Assembly: GCA_021234155.1 (NCBI GenBank)
Contig: JAJEKV010000091.1
Span: 2,115,501-2,179,500, forward strand
Source: Isoetes taiwanensis
Lineage: Eukaryota > Streptophyta > Lycopodiopsida > Isoetales > Isoetaceae
DNA length: 64,000 nucleotides
Reading direction: 5' to 3'
Position numbers and translations under genes: made by a program. Positions 11,935 to 24,769 of the stretch are shown here, piece after piece; position 1 is the stretch's first letter; each line of letters begins with the position of its first letter. The notes under the pieces are model-generated. The model had not been told where the DNA came from. It saw only the letters and a list, made by a program, of their open reading frames with translations, and made no database searches.

Positions 11935-13823
11935 GAATAGCACTTCTCCTTCAAAATAAGGTCTGAGGTCCTTGCCAGTTCTGGGATTATGCAACAATTC
12001 CCCTTCTGGAGTCATCAAGTAGAAAGCCCGACATGATGCCTCTTTATCAATCAGAAATGGGCCTTCCATGAGCTTTGAAATTTTGATAGATGCTTCTTAA
12101 TGGTCTTGCACAATACCAATTACCCTTCCTCTAATGGATTGACAATCTATAACTTATCTTTGATCAGCTTTACTTTTTGTTTATGCCTCATATTAAAGTC
12201 TGCTGCTTCTTGTCTCATATCTTGCAATTGCAGCAAATCATCCATCCTATTATGAACTTGATTTAGAGTTAGAACTTCTCCTAAATTCTTATAATAAGGT
12301 AGCTCCACAAATGAACACAAAGAAATGTCCAAATGAATAGGCATTATAGCTTGCACTCCATAAACCAATTCAAATGGTGTAAATCCTGTAGCCAACTTGT
12401 AAGTACACTTGAAACTCCATAAGGCATCTGTCAAGGCTTCATGCCAATTTCTTTGATTATCCTTCACTGTTTTAGCCAAGATGGCTTTCAGAATTTTGTT
12501 ATAGACTCAGCTTGCCCATGTCCCTGTGGATAATAAGCAAAAGCTTGCACATGTTGAACGCCAATCTCTTCTATTACCTGAGCTACTACTTTCCCCATGA
12601 AATGAGTTCCCGACCAGACAAAAGAATGGTTGGAACACCAAATCGAAAAATCAAATTGTGATAAAGAAAGCTTATTGTGGTACTTTCTGTAGTATGCTTT
12701 GCTGGAATTGCTTCTACCCACTTCATAAACATGCATGTGGCTGCCAAGATATACTCATGACCTTTGGAAGATCGAGGATTGTTAGGTCCAGTGTAATCCA
12801 ATCCCTACATATGAAACGGACCAACGTTCAAAATGGGATGGAATGGCATATTATTATGGCCTGTTAACTGCTTGTGCATTTGACACTTCTCACATTTGGT
12901 CATAAAGCCTCTAGTATCCTTATAAAGAGTTGGCCAATAATACCCCCAATGAAGGATCTTTCTAGCTGCTTTTCTAGCTACAAAATGCCCCTGACAATCA
13001 TGTGCTTGTTGCAACAAATCATGAGTCTGCTGATCAGCAACACACCTCAATAAGAGACCTTCCATCGTCTTCTTATAAAGACTAGCCTCATGCACCACAT
13101 ATCCAACTGCTTGTACTCTAAGAGCATGCTTTTGTTGCTTTGAAAATGAGGAAGGATAAGTCTGACCTTGTAAATACCTGTATATATTAGTATACCAAAT
13201 ATCCACAGTCTCGATGAACCTTTGTAATACTCCAGTCCTGAAATGCTACTTGCTGATATGTTTCCCCTTCTATTTCAGTACCACTACTCAAATAGGCACT
13301 TGGATTATGAGCTCCTTGAGCTATCTTAACATACTTCAATTCAAACTCTTTATGATAAAAGCCTACCTTGTAAATTTAGGATCTTGGACCGTCTTATTGT
13401 AAATTGCATGGCAAAGGGTTCACATCCATATGAATATAAACATACTGTACATTTGTTGAATTCAATAGTGAAGGAAGAAGATAATGTCTAAATTTGTTCA
13501 AGGCCCACTTCAATGCCAACCCAAGATGCCCAACATGAGTCCATTTCTGCTATTGTGGAGTTAACAACCTGCTAGCATAGTAATTCACATCATAATACTT
13601 TTGCTGATTTTTCTGACATAGTGTGACAGCCAAAACTTGCTTCCAAACTGTAAAGAATAAATGAAATGGCTCACTCATTCTTGAAGGAATCAGCAAAGTT
13701 CTCTCTATCAATTGTCCAAGGCACCATTCAAATGCTTCTTGAGCATCCCCCTTCCATCTAAAATTCTGCCCTTGCTTCATACAATCCACAAGTGGCTAGG
13801 TTACTTTAGCAAAATTATGCAAA
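11935..13823 (-). pseudogene. Outer Ty3 pol, C-terminal part: RNase H and integrase
   Basis: Reading leftward from 13,823 are the RT thumb/RNase H junction (HNFAKVT, then FRWKGDAQEAFEWCL) and an RNase H start (FFTVWKQVLAVTLCQ). Then comes the integrase zinc domain with His-His-Cys-Cys (AHDCQGH..., KCEKCQMHK) near 12.9-13.0 kb. The core follows, with DYTGPNNPRSSKGHEYI and YYPQGHGQAES, supplying the first Asp and the Glu. The middle catalytic segment reads LLSGRELISWG where an SD(R/N)GTHF motif is expected, so the second Asp is lost. The C-terminal tail (GPFLIDKEA, LMTPEGELLHNPRTGK) reaches about 11.94 kb. Several stops and frameshifts are present. The break at 13,823/13,824 is the Helitron insertion point. 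Confidence 0.85.
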
Positions 13824-13852
13824 CTAGGAACGTGTGCCCGGCAATGCCGGGC
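13824..13852 (-). mobile_element. Helitron 3' terminus
   Basis: The hairpin at 13836-13852 (GCCCGGC/GCCGGGC arms) is followed on the minus strand by CTAG at 13827-13824 and a T outside. It matches the ends at 7101 and 60827. Confidence 0.75.
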
Positions 13853-14869
13853 TTTAGCTGAAGACGTATGGAATGGGTAGGCATAATGGATTTTGTACGT
13901 GGAAGAACATGTTCATCTTTTGTCTATAGGTAGATTATCGTGGAAAGATATGATAGGTATTTTCTCCAATTGCTGTTGAAGTGGGAGTGAGAATAGTAGG
14001 AGAACAGACCTTGTGTTTAAGTAGGGATTAGAAATGAATTGATTTGATTTTGATCTAAGTGGTGTATCTAGAAAACGCATATAAAACATGCGCTAAGTTA
14101 ACGAACCACCATAAATTCATAAGTTATGATGTAAACATGGGCAAAAAATGTGGAACCTTAGTGCCCACATCTCTTACTTGCATATGTTCAATGAAGATGG
14201 TGGGTAATAGCGGATGATTATTGCTTATGCCATCAAGTAGAATTTACATAAAATACAATGTTTGTTCATGTCCATTTTATCACAAACAAAACAATTGTCT
14301 TGTGCTTGTCTCATATTGCAAATGCTATCGTCAAAAACCACTGTGCGGTTTGAGCTTCCTCCAGTTTAAAATATCTATATGGCCATAATTCTTTGCATGT
14401 GTAATTGCTAATATGTGTGGAATAATCAAGTGGTAGCCAAGTCTAAAATATGGACCAATGTGAATGAGAACGACTAATACATATGCCATCTAAAGCTCAC
14501 ATCATATCAAATGTAGATATAAAGTCCATTCTATCTAGGGTACATATGCATGGTCATCTTTAAAAGTTCAAATTAATTATGTAAAAGAATTAAGTGTATA
14601 AATTCTTTATTTGTCTGGTAGAGCTGTGAGAAAAGCAAGTCACAATTTGTGGAGTTGGGCAATTACTTCTTTCTCTTTTCAGTTTTATTTGTCTCATAGA
14701 TTTAAGAGTTTATGCTGAACAGCAAGTGAAAATTTGTGAGCATCCAAACATATTCGACAGAAAATTCATTATGCCAAGTTGCAACACATTGATTCAACTT
14801 TTTTATTTCAACTTGTGAACTGGACATGATAAAAAGGAAATGTCATTTTATCAATATTGTGTTCAAGAA

Positions 14870-16846
14870 CTGGAATCTATCTTCTCCTTCGGCAACAACC
14901 TCTGCTTTTGCACCAGCAGCTCCGCTTCATGCTCCTAAGAAAGCTTCCTAGCCAGCAGAACAATAAGGTTGTTGTAGTGCTACGATATGATACAGAGTTT
15001 ATAGGCTTTCTATAGATGCATTCCTGCAATTTCTCCAAAAGATGACGATGGCTGCATAATTATTCTTTGTGTCGTTTATACCTTTGATCTCCATTTTAAG
15101 TTCCTCTATCTTCTTCTCAAGCTTAATTATACTTACACTTGGAAGTGAAATTGGCCATCAAATGCCAATTAAACTGAAGATCAATGTCACAATTACAGGC
15201 ATGATATTTACAGATTGCATTCATGAAATGTATGGAAAGAGAATGGATGCCTATAAGTAATTGCACAATCAGCGCATAATATCAATCCACCTTTGTACAT
15301 CGCTTAAGGCTCATGATCAGAAGAGACATTCCATCTGTGTCACCTATATGCCCATCCAACACCAAGACAACCTATATCCATGCAACCTGTTATAAAGATA
15401 CAATTTGGATAATGTCCATGCAGCCTGTTACAAAGAAACAATTTCTATGATCCCATTACTTTAAAAGGTTTTGTTGTTGGGTTCTGAATTTGTCTCCAAT
15501 AGTAAATTGCAGAATTAAGCTACATTTTATATCTTAAACAATAACATCTCCACGCAAAAGATCTCCAAGAAAATTATAGCTTTGCCCTGTTCATATATGA
15601 CCATTTTTATGTAAAAGAAAGGCTGCATTATTATGAGGCCTATAGCCTAACACGCCAAGAATGACCATATATGACCATTTTTATGTAAAAGAAAGGCTGC
15701 ATTATTATGAGGCATGTAGCCTAACACGCCAATTTCTATGATCCTAAGGTTACTGTTAAAGGTCTTTGTTGGGTTTCAATTTGTCTCCAATAGTAAACTG
15801 CAGAATTAAGCTACATTTTATATCTTAAACAATAAAATCTCCATGCAATGTTGCAGGCTAATGATTACTTGTCATGGCTTTGACATGCAAGCATCTGCAA
15901 TTAAATAATAACACAATAAGAGAGAAGTTAAGATAATAAAAGTGCGTGTTGTATTCTAGCATCATGGCAAGATTGCATCAGAAATTCCAGGTTACACCCA
16001 ACCATTATGCTTATTCCAACACCATGGCAAGATGGATCAGATAGTTCTCTTGGTTTTTACATTAAAAAGGAAACATCAGCAGTAGAAGAGCAGGGCAACA
16101 AATGCAAGAAATGAACCAACATAACATTTGGATCTAGGCTTTGCAAGGCATGAGAAAAGGATGCATGCTAGAAATAGTGCAACAGCCTCAGCTCCAAATG
16201 GAGTCCTACCAAAGATGAAAAAATCGTGGATGCAGATACTTACTGAAAATAACTTGCAAGAAAGGAATTACCTGAAAGCTTGCCGGATGAGAGATTGTAG
16301 CACAGTAAAGGTGGAATTTTTTGACAGAATATCCCTTCGGTAAAATCTTATATTAAACATCTGCAAGGAACACATATATCAGAATTTGTAGCTATCAACT
16401 TGCAGCAGATTCTGAATTGTTAAAGTGCCTATATGCTCCTTATGGTTAGTAAGTGTGCATAATCCATGTCACAATTACCCCTAACAGTATTCGAAACATT
16501 CCAAAATGGGTCTCGCTCTTACTTTTAAAACAATGTCAAAACCAGAGATTAAACTCTTACAACTTGTCAGCTTATTATTTTTCTCGAATTTTCTTACCTG
16601 GCTAAACATGAATTTAGAATAGCTCCAATTTGGTGTTGTGAAAAGTTTGTCTGCAAATAAAGAAAAACCAAAGCTTTACAATTGTGAAAAACAGAAAAAT
16701 AAGCCTACAATATCCTTTGCATACATCTCTGATCCGTTACTTTTGCCATGTATAACTAAAAATAAACAAAAGCCTGAACCTTCTTCTCAGTTATCCAACC
16801 TGGCGACGGAATTCTTATCTTTATGGAACATGAAATAGAATTCAGA
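14870..16846 (-). pseudogene. Unidentified captured gene, 3' half (interrupted by the chromovirus)
   Basis: Minus-strand exon-like blocks with proper splice signals continue the gene begun at about 31.5 kb. Near 16,670-16,610 a block after TTTGCAG encodes DKLFTTPNWSYSKFMFSQ up to a CAG|GTAAGA donor. Near 16,360-16,270 a block after CTTGCAG encodes MFNIRFYRRDILSKNST and LQSLIRQAF up to CAG|GTAATT. Near 15,110 lies a coiled-coil piece, LEKKIEELKMEIK, ahead of GTATAA, and near 14,940 HEAELLVQKQRLLPKEK. Internal duplications (15,439-15,842) and stops show decay. I cannot name the protein. Its position inside the outer Ty3 element and next to a Helitron end argues for transposon capture rather than a resident gene. 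Confidence 0.5.
15439..15842. repeat. Local tandem duplication inside the captured gene
   Basis: CAATTTCTATGATCC through AACAATAA-ATCTCC occurs at 15439-15552 and again at 15730-15842. In between, ATATATGACCATTTTTATG through CTAACACGCCAA occurs twice back to back (about 15593-15660 and 15664-15731). It lies in presumed intron DNA. Confidence 0.85.
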
Positions 16847-16851
16847 GATGA

Positions 16852-18439
16852 TGTGACGCTCCCAGAATATATACGACCCTCGGACGTATACATACGGGGA
16901 CTTTCCCCTCCCATGGCAATCATCTCACCATGAGCAGGGCCCTCCGTCTATTTCAGGCCATCTATGAAATGAGGCCCGAAAGAAGGACACGAAGGGGTCA
17001 TTCGGCCCACGCCTTCAGTGGGACTCCTACGTCGCGGAAGCATGAATACAAGGGTTAGCCCACAGCATGAATATACATAAATAACCACCACGAAGGGTGG
17101 CGCATCCATCTAATATACCAACGGCGTAGAATATGCATCTAATCCTACGAAAACACCCGAACCCGGTTCTACCCCGCCTCGGACTCGCGTGAGGATCGGT
17201 GACCACCGGGCCTCAAGGGATCAACAAACCGAAGTCTTGGCATGGCATTGGGCGGCATAGAACATTGGCTAGGGTTGTCCACTCCATCCGCCCCCCGTGC
17301 ACACTTTGCGGATGGGTCGATTCATGCTATGGCTTTGCTATAGCCTTCCTGAGACGCAAACTTCGGGGCATCACCCCTCGAGCCTACTCCAGGTTCATGA
17401 CGCTGGTCCGATGAGGCAGGTCGGGGGGAGGCGCCCCTTCCGTAATCCGCGATGGGTTCCATGGGTGAGCTAGAGAATACGTGCCGCGATCAGGCGACCC
17501 CGCATCCGCATCTCGAATTTACTCACCCTAAATCTACTCAAAGTGCATGGTGCTCCATACGGATCACACCTCTACACCCGGGAGTGTCGGACCCATACCC
17601 CGCCCTCAACGCGTGACGGCCATCGCCTAGCCCATCAGGAGTCTCGGGAGCCTTGTATGCTCATGCAAGACCCCACCCCTCATGTCACCACTTGTGTTCC
17701 TTGTCCGGTGCTAAGCCGCACCATAGCATCTAGGACCCGGTGGGTTCTTGTGCACATGTGCCGCATATAATGGGACTATGCGCTTATCTAGGAGCATACT
17801 ACAATACACGGTTCGAGGCCTCTACCCCCCCGTAATCCCCCGCTTCAAAGTCGATTAAACAAAGAACTAACAATCCATCCTTTCAGAGTAAGAACCAGAA
17901 TTGAATATAAAGAGAACTTGTTTGTACAATCAAGGGTTAGTTTCTATGATTGATTCACAAAGAGAACAGAGAGAGACGGACACAACCAAGTGTTAACTAG
18001 AATTCACATAGCCACCTACCTGATTACCGGACTCGTTCCATGGGGCCTCCATCTTACGGGAGTTGAGAATTCAGTGTTACTTCACAGGGGGCGATCGTTA
18101 TGGTGATCTTACGCAGTGTATGATGGCGCCCGGCTCCTGGCCTTCCTTGGTCGATCTTGAGAGTCAATCCTGGGATAGGGGTCAAGTTGGCATCCAAACT
18201 TGGCAATCCCCATGTTTTGTCGAATGGACAAGGCGGTGGGCTCCCCCAAATGGTAATTAGCCTAATTTCCTAGGTTATAGGTTATTATTATTAATGTGTT
18301 AAATTAGCATAGCTAATTTAATCCTTTTTAAGGTAACTCCCTAGGTTGCAATTAAATTCCCATTGCAAATACATGACGTAGACCGTATTTCCCATTACAA
18401 ATACATGACGTAGACCGTATAACTACATGGAACGTCACA
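16852..18439 (-). repeat. 3' LTR of the inner chromovirus
   Basis: 1588 bases, TGTGACGCTCC to GGAACGTCACA on the plus strand. The last about 230 bases (AT-rich) are identical to the other LTR, including a duplicated ACAAATACATGACGTAGACC motif. GC-rich parts differ by many 1-3 base indels. Confidence 0.95.
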
Positions 18440-18452
18440 TTCTCCCCTCCTT
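18440..18452 (-). other. Polypurine tract of the inner chromovirus
   Basis: The minus strand reads AAGGAGGGGAGAA directly before the LTR TGTGACG end. This is the expected plus-strand primer for LTR-retrotransposon reverse transcription. Confidence 0.9.
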
Positions 18453-18899
18453 AAAAATAATGCTGTCCTCAGCATTGGGGTTAGTTAATTCAAGACATAT
18501 CATGGAAGCAATCAATTAGAAATGAAGTTAAGAATATAACATTAATACGTTGAGATTATAGTAGTTCGGATAGTAATACATTGAAGTTAAAATATCAAAG
18601 TACAAGCACCAGGGTGCCCGATACGAACTTATCATCAAAGGAGTTTAGGACCGAAGTCCGATTTAAAACATTCTGACAACAAAATTCATACATGTAGACA
18701 AAACCAATACGGGGAAAAGTTGGGTCATCAAAGAACCCTCTATACAAGGCGGTGACGAATTTGTTCATTGGCTCAACACAACCATATACCCGTAGGTTAA
18801 TAATATGATTAAGTTGTGGTTGAAGGGACCACCCCTACAAATAAAAAGAAAAAATATCTAGAAGGGAATCTATCATGTGTACGGCTTGCAATTCATTGT

Positions 18900-19500
18900 G
18901 GCATAAGGAATGGTGGAGTTCCCTCTATAGCCGAGAATGAACGCCTTGGTCTATTTACTAGATGCCTTTCTAGCAAGTCAGCGGTCATGTCAACATCAAC
19001 AATACACCACGCCCTAGAGAACACGAAGGTGATCTCATCATCGGTTATTATTATCATATACGATGCATCTACCCCTCTAGAACATGATTCTCGGTCAATC
19101 AAGCCTTCAAGCTTACCCCGGGGCGGGTTGATAGCATCGTTGATGGTGCGGCCTTGAGATTCCCGCATGAAGTCCGGGATAGTGCTTCTCAATGTCTATC
19201 TTCATCACCCGTAGCATCTTCAAGCGGTAAGTGCTTCCACTTGACCAAGTATTGCAACATTTGAGTCCTTCCTCGTCCGTTTTAAGCTTCGATCAAGAAG
19301 AGCTTCGGCACTATTTCCACTGCTCTTCATCATTTCTAGAAGGGTAGGGGTATCCAAAACCTCCTCTGGATCGGGGGTGTGTTGCTTGAGAAGACTCACG
19401 CGGAAAGACCTTGTGGATCTTCAAGCGGGTGGCAAGTCCAAGCGATATGCCTGTTCTCCCACGCCGTTGGTAATCCCGAATCGCCCAGCCCATCCGGGTG
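18900..19500 (-). CDS. Integrase C-terminus with chromodomain-like segment
   Basis: The minus strand at about 19.45-19.38 kb contains the typical gypsy integrase tail wording RLKIHKVFPRES, corresponding to the usual WKIHPVFHVS. At about 19,265-19,190 a second frame reads LVKWKHLPLEDAT and then DEDRH. This matches the core of a chromodomain (LVKWKG/KNLP..EATWE), the mark of chromoviruses, in which it targets integration to methylated-histone chromatin. The reading frame breaks at least twice between these blocks. The stretch 18,453-18,900 between here and the polypurine tract has no recognised coding. Confidence 0.65.
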
Positions 19501-20560
19501 CCAACTTCTTACTGTTACCAATTTTAAGCTTGGCTTGTTTTACTTTGATCTTAAGCCAAACCCGATTCAGCCCCACGGAAGATTCGTGGGGTTCTGCTTA
19601 TCCGCTAAACTCTTCCGACGACCGGCGCGCAATAAATAAGTAACCCCAACTTCTTCCACCAAGGCACCGCATTTCTAAAAGGAGTTGTTGAGAGACTCCA
19701 CTTTAGAAATCGGATTATGCCACGTCCGGAGTAAGACATTGATAGCCATAATTTATCATGAAGGGAGACATTCTAGAAGACTCCGCTTTTATCAATTGTT
19801 GTAGGCTAATTCTACCAAGTAAATATAATCCGCCCATTGTGATTGTTTACTCATACATAGCTTCTTAGCATATCTTCGATAATACGATTGACACGTTACG
19901 TTTGACCATCCGTCGAGGATGGTAGGGCGTACTCATGGCAAGCTTGGTGCGGATGGTGGCGAAGAAATCCTTCGAAAATGCAATCGACAAACTTAGGATC
20001 CCTATCGATACAATTACTCGGCATCCCGCACAACACGAAAATTTCCTTTGCAAAGAGCAAGGCGGTGTCGGCGGTGTCCGGTGGTGCGACATGGCAGGAA
20101 GTGAGCCATCTTTGATAATTTGTCGACCGACCATTAAGGCATCATACCCACGAGAGCGTGGAAGCCCCACAATGAAAATCCATGGTTATGACTTCCCACT
20201 TGGCGTTGGGCACATCAAAGGTTGCAACTCCCAGAACTCTTAATTGCTCACCTTGGTTTGCCGCGACAAACCCGACAATCGCTTGATGTACCTAGCAATA
20301 TCCTTCTTCATGGAAGGCCAAAAATAGGCGGGAGCGGATCTTAAAGTAAGTTTTCATAAAACCCGCATGTCTGCTATAGGGCATTTGTTGTGTATCATGG
20401 AGAATCAGCTTTTAGCACCCTCAAGTCATTTGAACACACAACTTATCTTTGTAATATAATAAATTGCCCTCCTTCTTATATGAACGGAATGCTTCACGTT
20501 CTCTATCGGTCTGGGGCTTCCTTACCCAAACTTTCCCAAATATTAAATTCGGGATCTCGT
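19500..20560 (-). CDS. Integrase core and zinc domain of the inner chromovirus
   Basis: From about 20.55 kb leftward: YKKEGNLLYYKDKLCVQ (start of the zinc-binding domain), then EVITMDFHCG near 20.18 kb (first catalytic Asp). RDPKFVDCIFEGFL near 19.98 kb corresponds to the DRDPRF segment with the second Asp. STDGQT then RVNRIIEDMLRSYV lies near 19.9 kb. The usual Glu segment (TDGQTE) reads TDGQT followed by a shift. The enzyme inserts element DNA into the host genome. Frame changes occur every 50-150 bases, mostly at C/G-rich sites. Confidence 0.75.
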
Positions 20561-20599
20561 GGCCAAGGTCTGTTCTATTTGCTTCCCAAACTCGGCCGG

Positions 20600-21130
20600 G
20601 TGGTGAGTGTGGAAATGGCATTACAATGGGTGGCGGGTTATGAAGGGATGACGGACAAAGCATCCAGAACCACATTGTGCTTCCCCGGTTTTATATACAA
20701 TCTCGAAGTCATATTCCTCGAGGAATTCCATCCATCCAAGGCCGTGGATTGATTTATTTGGGTGGATAAATAGCGAGACTCGATGATCCGTGATCCAGCT
20801 GAAATCTTCTACCAAGAAGGTAGTGTCTCCAAAATGGAGCAAACACGAACAATGCCGAAGAACTCGGTCATGGGTAGGATATCGGCGCTCGCTCCGTTCA
20901 TCTTCTTTGAATCGTAAGCAACAACTCTCCCCTCCTGCATTAGAACTCCACCGTGAAATATCTTACTGGCGTCGGTGGCTACCGATTATCCTTTTCGGGA
21001 TCGGGCAAGGTAAGGGCAGTGCGGATGTTAAGGCATCCTTGAGCTCGAAAAGCCGACTTGGACTTTTGTTTTCCAATGTTCCATCCAATCCCTTTACTTT
21101 CTCATGCCTTGTGAGATTAGTAAGAGGTGC
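20600..21130 (-). CDS. RNase H domain of the inner chromovirus
   Basis: VATDAS then GGVLMQEGRVVAYDSKKM (about 20,990-20,890) is the conserved RNase H start of Ty3 elements. HRVSLFIHPNKSI and WMEFLEEYDFEIVYKTG follow at 20.8-20.7 kb, corresponding to DH(K/R)SL and W...L..YDFEI.YKPG. It removes the RNA template during reverse transcription. One or two frame changes interrupt it. Confidence 0.8.
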
Positions 21131-21802
21131 GACAATTGTGGCAAAATCCTTAACAAATTTCATGATAATATCCTCGAGTCCCAAGAAACTTCTCTGAAAA
21201 CATTAGCTGGAATGGGCCAATCCTTTCTTTGCTTCTATCTTAGCTGGTCTGAAGCAATTCCTTCTGGCGAGATAATATGCCCCAAATAGTCTACCCTCGA
21301 GTGGCTTAACTTGCATTTAGAGAACTTGGCAAAGAGTCGATGGCGCTTTAGCTTTTGCAAAGCTAATCAAGATGTTGTTCATGTTGTTGCAAGGTTGTAC
21401 TATAGATGAGAATGTCATCAAAGAAAATGACAACAAAGTTATCCAAGTATTGGCTAAGATGTCATTCATCAACCGCATAAACGCTCGCAGGGCGTGGTCA
21501 ATCCAAAAGGCATGACTTGAACTCATAATGCCCATATCCGCAATGCAAAAGCGACTTATGGATGTCCTCTTCCTTAATCCTTATCTGATGGTACCCGAGC
21601 GCAAATCAATCTTTGAGAAATATTTTGCTCCTTGTAATCGGGTCCATAAGATCATCGCCCTAGGCAAAGCATAGCGATTCTTGATGGTATGCTTATTGAG
21701 TTGCCTATAATCAATACACATCCTTAAGGAGCCATCTTTCTTCTTGACAAAAAGGATAGGAGCGCCAAATGGTGAAACATCAAATAATAAACCCCGGTTC
21801 AA
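21100..21802 (-). CDS. Reverse transcriptase of the inner chromovirus
   Basis: The first 73 codons (21,802-21,581) are uninterrupted, with [39 protein letters not shown] and [12 protein letters not shown], which are RT domains 1-3 including the first catalytic Asp. After a shift come [17 protein letters not shown] (the YxDD-type box reads FFDDIL) and later SPEGIA...QLR. The wording [18 protein letters not shown] is typical of chromoviruses. Confidence 0.85.
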
Positions 21803-21859
21803 GAACTCTTGTAGTGTTTCTTAAGCTCGCTAACTCCCGAGGACTCATTCTAGACGGGG

Positions 21860-22500
21860 CTTTGCTGGTAGGCTTAGTACTGTTCAAGAGTTATCTCACA
21901 TTCCACCCTCCTGAAAGGAGGAAGCTTGTGGATCTCATCCGAAAAAAGATCGCTAAATTCTCAAGAAGGGTAGCAATGTCCGATGGTAAGGCGCCGACAT
22001 TTCTTGTTTGCTTGAGTCCCACTCAATGGAAGCAAGTTTAATGAGGCAAAGGAGTTCATTCCTCGCGTATAGCTTTTCCTAGCCGCTTTATTGACATTGA
22101 CCGCATGGCGGAGTGTAATGAATCACCTTTTATCGCCACACGTGCTCCATTAGCGGCGTTGAAGGTGACCTCCCGCTTCTCACAAGCCTATGTGGGCCCC
22201 GCAGACGCTAAAACTCCATTCCCACAATAAGATCATATTTGCCAATGTCCATTAATTCCGCACCCAAGGCAACCGGTGGCACTCGGCAACCGCGATTTTA
22301 AGGTTAATACTACTGCCATGAGTGTGTCCGATCTTCACCGCTAGCTAATGTGACCGGAATTAGGCCTGATCTCAACGTTTCTGCTGCCTTGCACTCGCCA
22401 TTCTAGGAGAAGCAAAATTATCTGCATTACCGCGTGTCCATCAAAATTATGAAGGGCTTACTGTCTACTTGGCCTATTGTAGAAATAACGTAAGGTCGAC
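21860..22500 (-). CDS. Protease region of the inner chromovirus
   Basis: Near 22.25 kb the minus strand reads VPPVALGAELMDIGKYDLIV followed by GMEF. This is the end of a gypsy aspartic protease just before RT (usual form ..YDVILGMDWL). The active-site DTGAS box is not clean: it should lie near 22.45-22.40 kb, where frames change repeatedly. It is assigned from position and the C-terminal motif. Confidence 0.55.
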
Positions 22501-22799
22501 TTTTCAAATAAGTTTTCTATAGCGGCAAGAATATGAGACGCACCATGAATGTACTCGAGCCTCGATCCTCCGCAAACAAGATTGGACTCCAAATCTTCCC
22601 AATCCAGGCCTGGCCATGGCCGGGTTAGGCGTCATGTGACGCATCGACAATTACGCGATGAAGTGTCCAGTGCCTCATGCAATCCAGTAGCATGCCTTAT
22701 CCCGGAAGTCGTTCTCGACCTCTTTAGGAATGGATCAGAAGAGGCCCCTAACTTCCTTACCAGCATTGTTCCCCGCTTATCCCACTGCTAAAAGGCGAC

Positions 22800-23417
22800 T
22801 TTCTTCTCTGGCGGCCATAAGAATTGTCTTGGAGGGCCTCCCTGACTTGGCGAATCCGGGGTTTGTAAGGTGTGGACGCGGCAGGTAGGCGCGGTAAGGA
22901 GCAGTCGTGGATACCCGGTTCTTTGGCGTGTCTTCCTCAAGGCTTAATGCCTTGGCTTCCTACCAAGTCTCGATTTTGGGTCTATGGCCTTGACCATACG
23001 TTTAATGGATGGGGCCAACCCTTCAATGTAGCCCTCACGCCCTTTTCTCATTCATTCCCGGTACATACAACCTCAAACGCATGAATTCGGCGATTAGGCC
23101 TGCGACATGCTCTTCTGCTCCAACCCGTAGAAGGTCACGAATCGTTGGCATTTGTGCGCCATTTGCGCAACGTAATCGCGATTTAAAAGCCTTAGCGAAC
23201 TTCTTGAACTTGCATCCGCTCCCGTCCGGTGCTTAGCTCGCGTAACCCTTCCACCAAATACGGCAAACTCCGGTAAGGTTAAATGGTGGCGACCTTCCCC
23301 AGATCTTTCTCTCATTCCATAGGACTTCCCGAATTCCTTCATTTCGTCCAACCAAGATTCCACATTCAAGCCTCCTCCGGATTTCCCATCAAACCGAGCC
23401 AACTTCCTGTTTTCCAT
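22800..23417 (-). CDS. Gag (capsid) of the inner chromovirus
   Basis: A 107-codon start from an ATG at 23,417 reads RKLARFDGKSGGG then VESWLDEMKEF, the retrotransposon Gag domain signature (F.G....V..WL..ME). RDYVAQMAHK and RFVTFYGLEQ follow. After a frame change come VPGMN and YIEGLAPSIK near 23.0 kb, also standard Gag wording. Gag builds the virus-like particle. A CCHC knuckle was not found in this stretch. Confidence 0.8.
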
Positions 23418-23999
23418 ATACTAGTGATGGTCAGATCAACGGTTTTTCGGTACTCCTTATCCTTACGCCTTGAATGGTCATTGTCCGATAGCGAGGATCC
23501 TAAGAACCCAAGTGGTTGAATGTGAGGAAGCTATCCTTAGAGGAACTTCGATGACGCTTAGTATGAGTCCTCCTTTGTACGTGCGGGGCTAGCTCGGGAG
23601 GAGATGGTGCAGCAGTGGACTCAATGGTCGTGGAGGTAATTCCGTCCGGCCCCTCCTAAGTATGTGGCAATGGATTGGTATGCAACACATAAGCCCTGTG
23701 AACTCACCGAAGTTGCCTTTTCATTAACATCAATTCTGCTCAGGTGATTTTACCGGGCGTTGGAGGGTGTTTGCCAAGCCAAGTTCGCATAACCGGGCCT
23801 ATAGGAAGCATTCATGAATATATGCAGATTTACATTAATGTACAATCCCTTTTAAGTTAATCGAGACAAAAGTATATACAAACAGAAAACAATATTTGTA
23901 TTTCATTCAAGTTGAGTACAACAACGGGTTGATTGATACATGGATTGAGACAAAAGTGGGTATGATACAATGGAAATTTTAAAGTTCTACTTGCACACA

Positions 24000-24440
24000 A
24001 ATCACCACAACAACGAAAACATAACGGAAGAGACCAAGCCTAGGGGGTTGGGCGAAGGGTACAGGATCGCGTGGCGGGTACTCTCCCCGCATGCTCCTGA
24101 CGAAGTTTATAGCGTGCCTGTGCTTGGACAATGATTGCTTGGTACTCCCATGTTGGGCTGATAATCAAGGTTAAAGAGCCTTCGCATCGCATAAAAGAGT
24201 TGCCAAAGATGGTCGTTGGCGCCCTCGAAGGCTTCGTGGCCTCGGTCATATTCCAAAGAGTCCTGTGCGACCACGGGGTCATCTTCGGATCCTCGGCTTC
24301 TCGATCCCCGAGGATGTTAACTATCTCCAGCCCTTTGTCGTGTCGTAGAGTTCCCCGGTGGCGGTGGTTCGGTTTCATAGCCTTCCTCCCACTCACGGAT
24401 ATTCACCATATCTCGGCCATAGTCACGGTCCGGCGGGATC
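24000..24440 (-). CDS. Extra ORF 3 between leader and gag, unknown
   Basis: A GC-rich block, open for 118 codons in one frame. A competing frame gives protein-like text (EDDPVVAQDSLEYD, LWQLFYAMRRLFNLDYQPN). I do not recognise the family. AT-rich spacers bound it (23.8-24.0 and 24.45-24.77 kb). It could be the N-terminal part of a long Gag or an independent ORF. Confidence 0.4.
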
Positions 24441-24769
24441 GTCCCTCCTAACCATATCGGTGATTCTCTCCTCATATTCCCAAATGGTTTCCTCTCAAAC
24501 ATAGTTGGAATAAATAGAGAACATTTTGTAATTCCATTATATTCTAAAGTTTTAATACTTTTGAAGAGGATGTCATAAAAAAACACACAATTCAATAATA
24601 CTCCTCAAGAGAACTTTGTATTTAATAAGTAAATAAGGTACACCATTTGTCAATATGGTCCATTCAATTGCCAATCGAAAATCCCGCAACACACATATAT
24701 AAATATATAAGAAAAACTAGCAAAACATATATATATATACATTTTTTTCATAGCAAAATTATACTAGGA

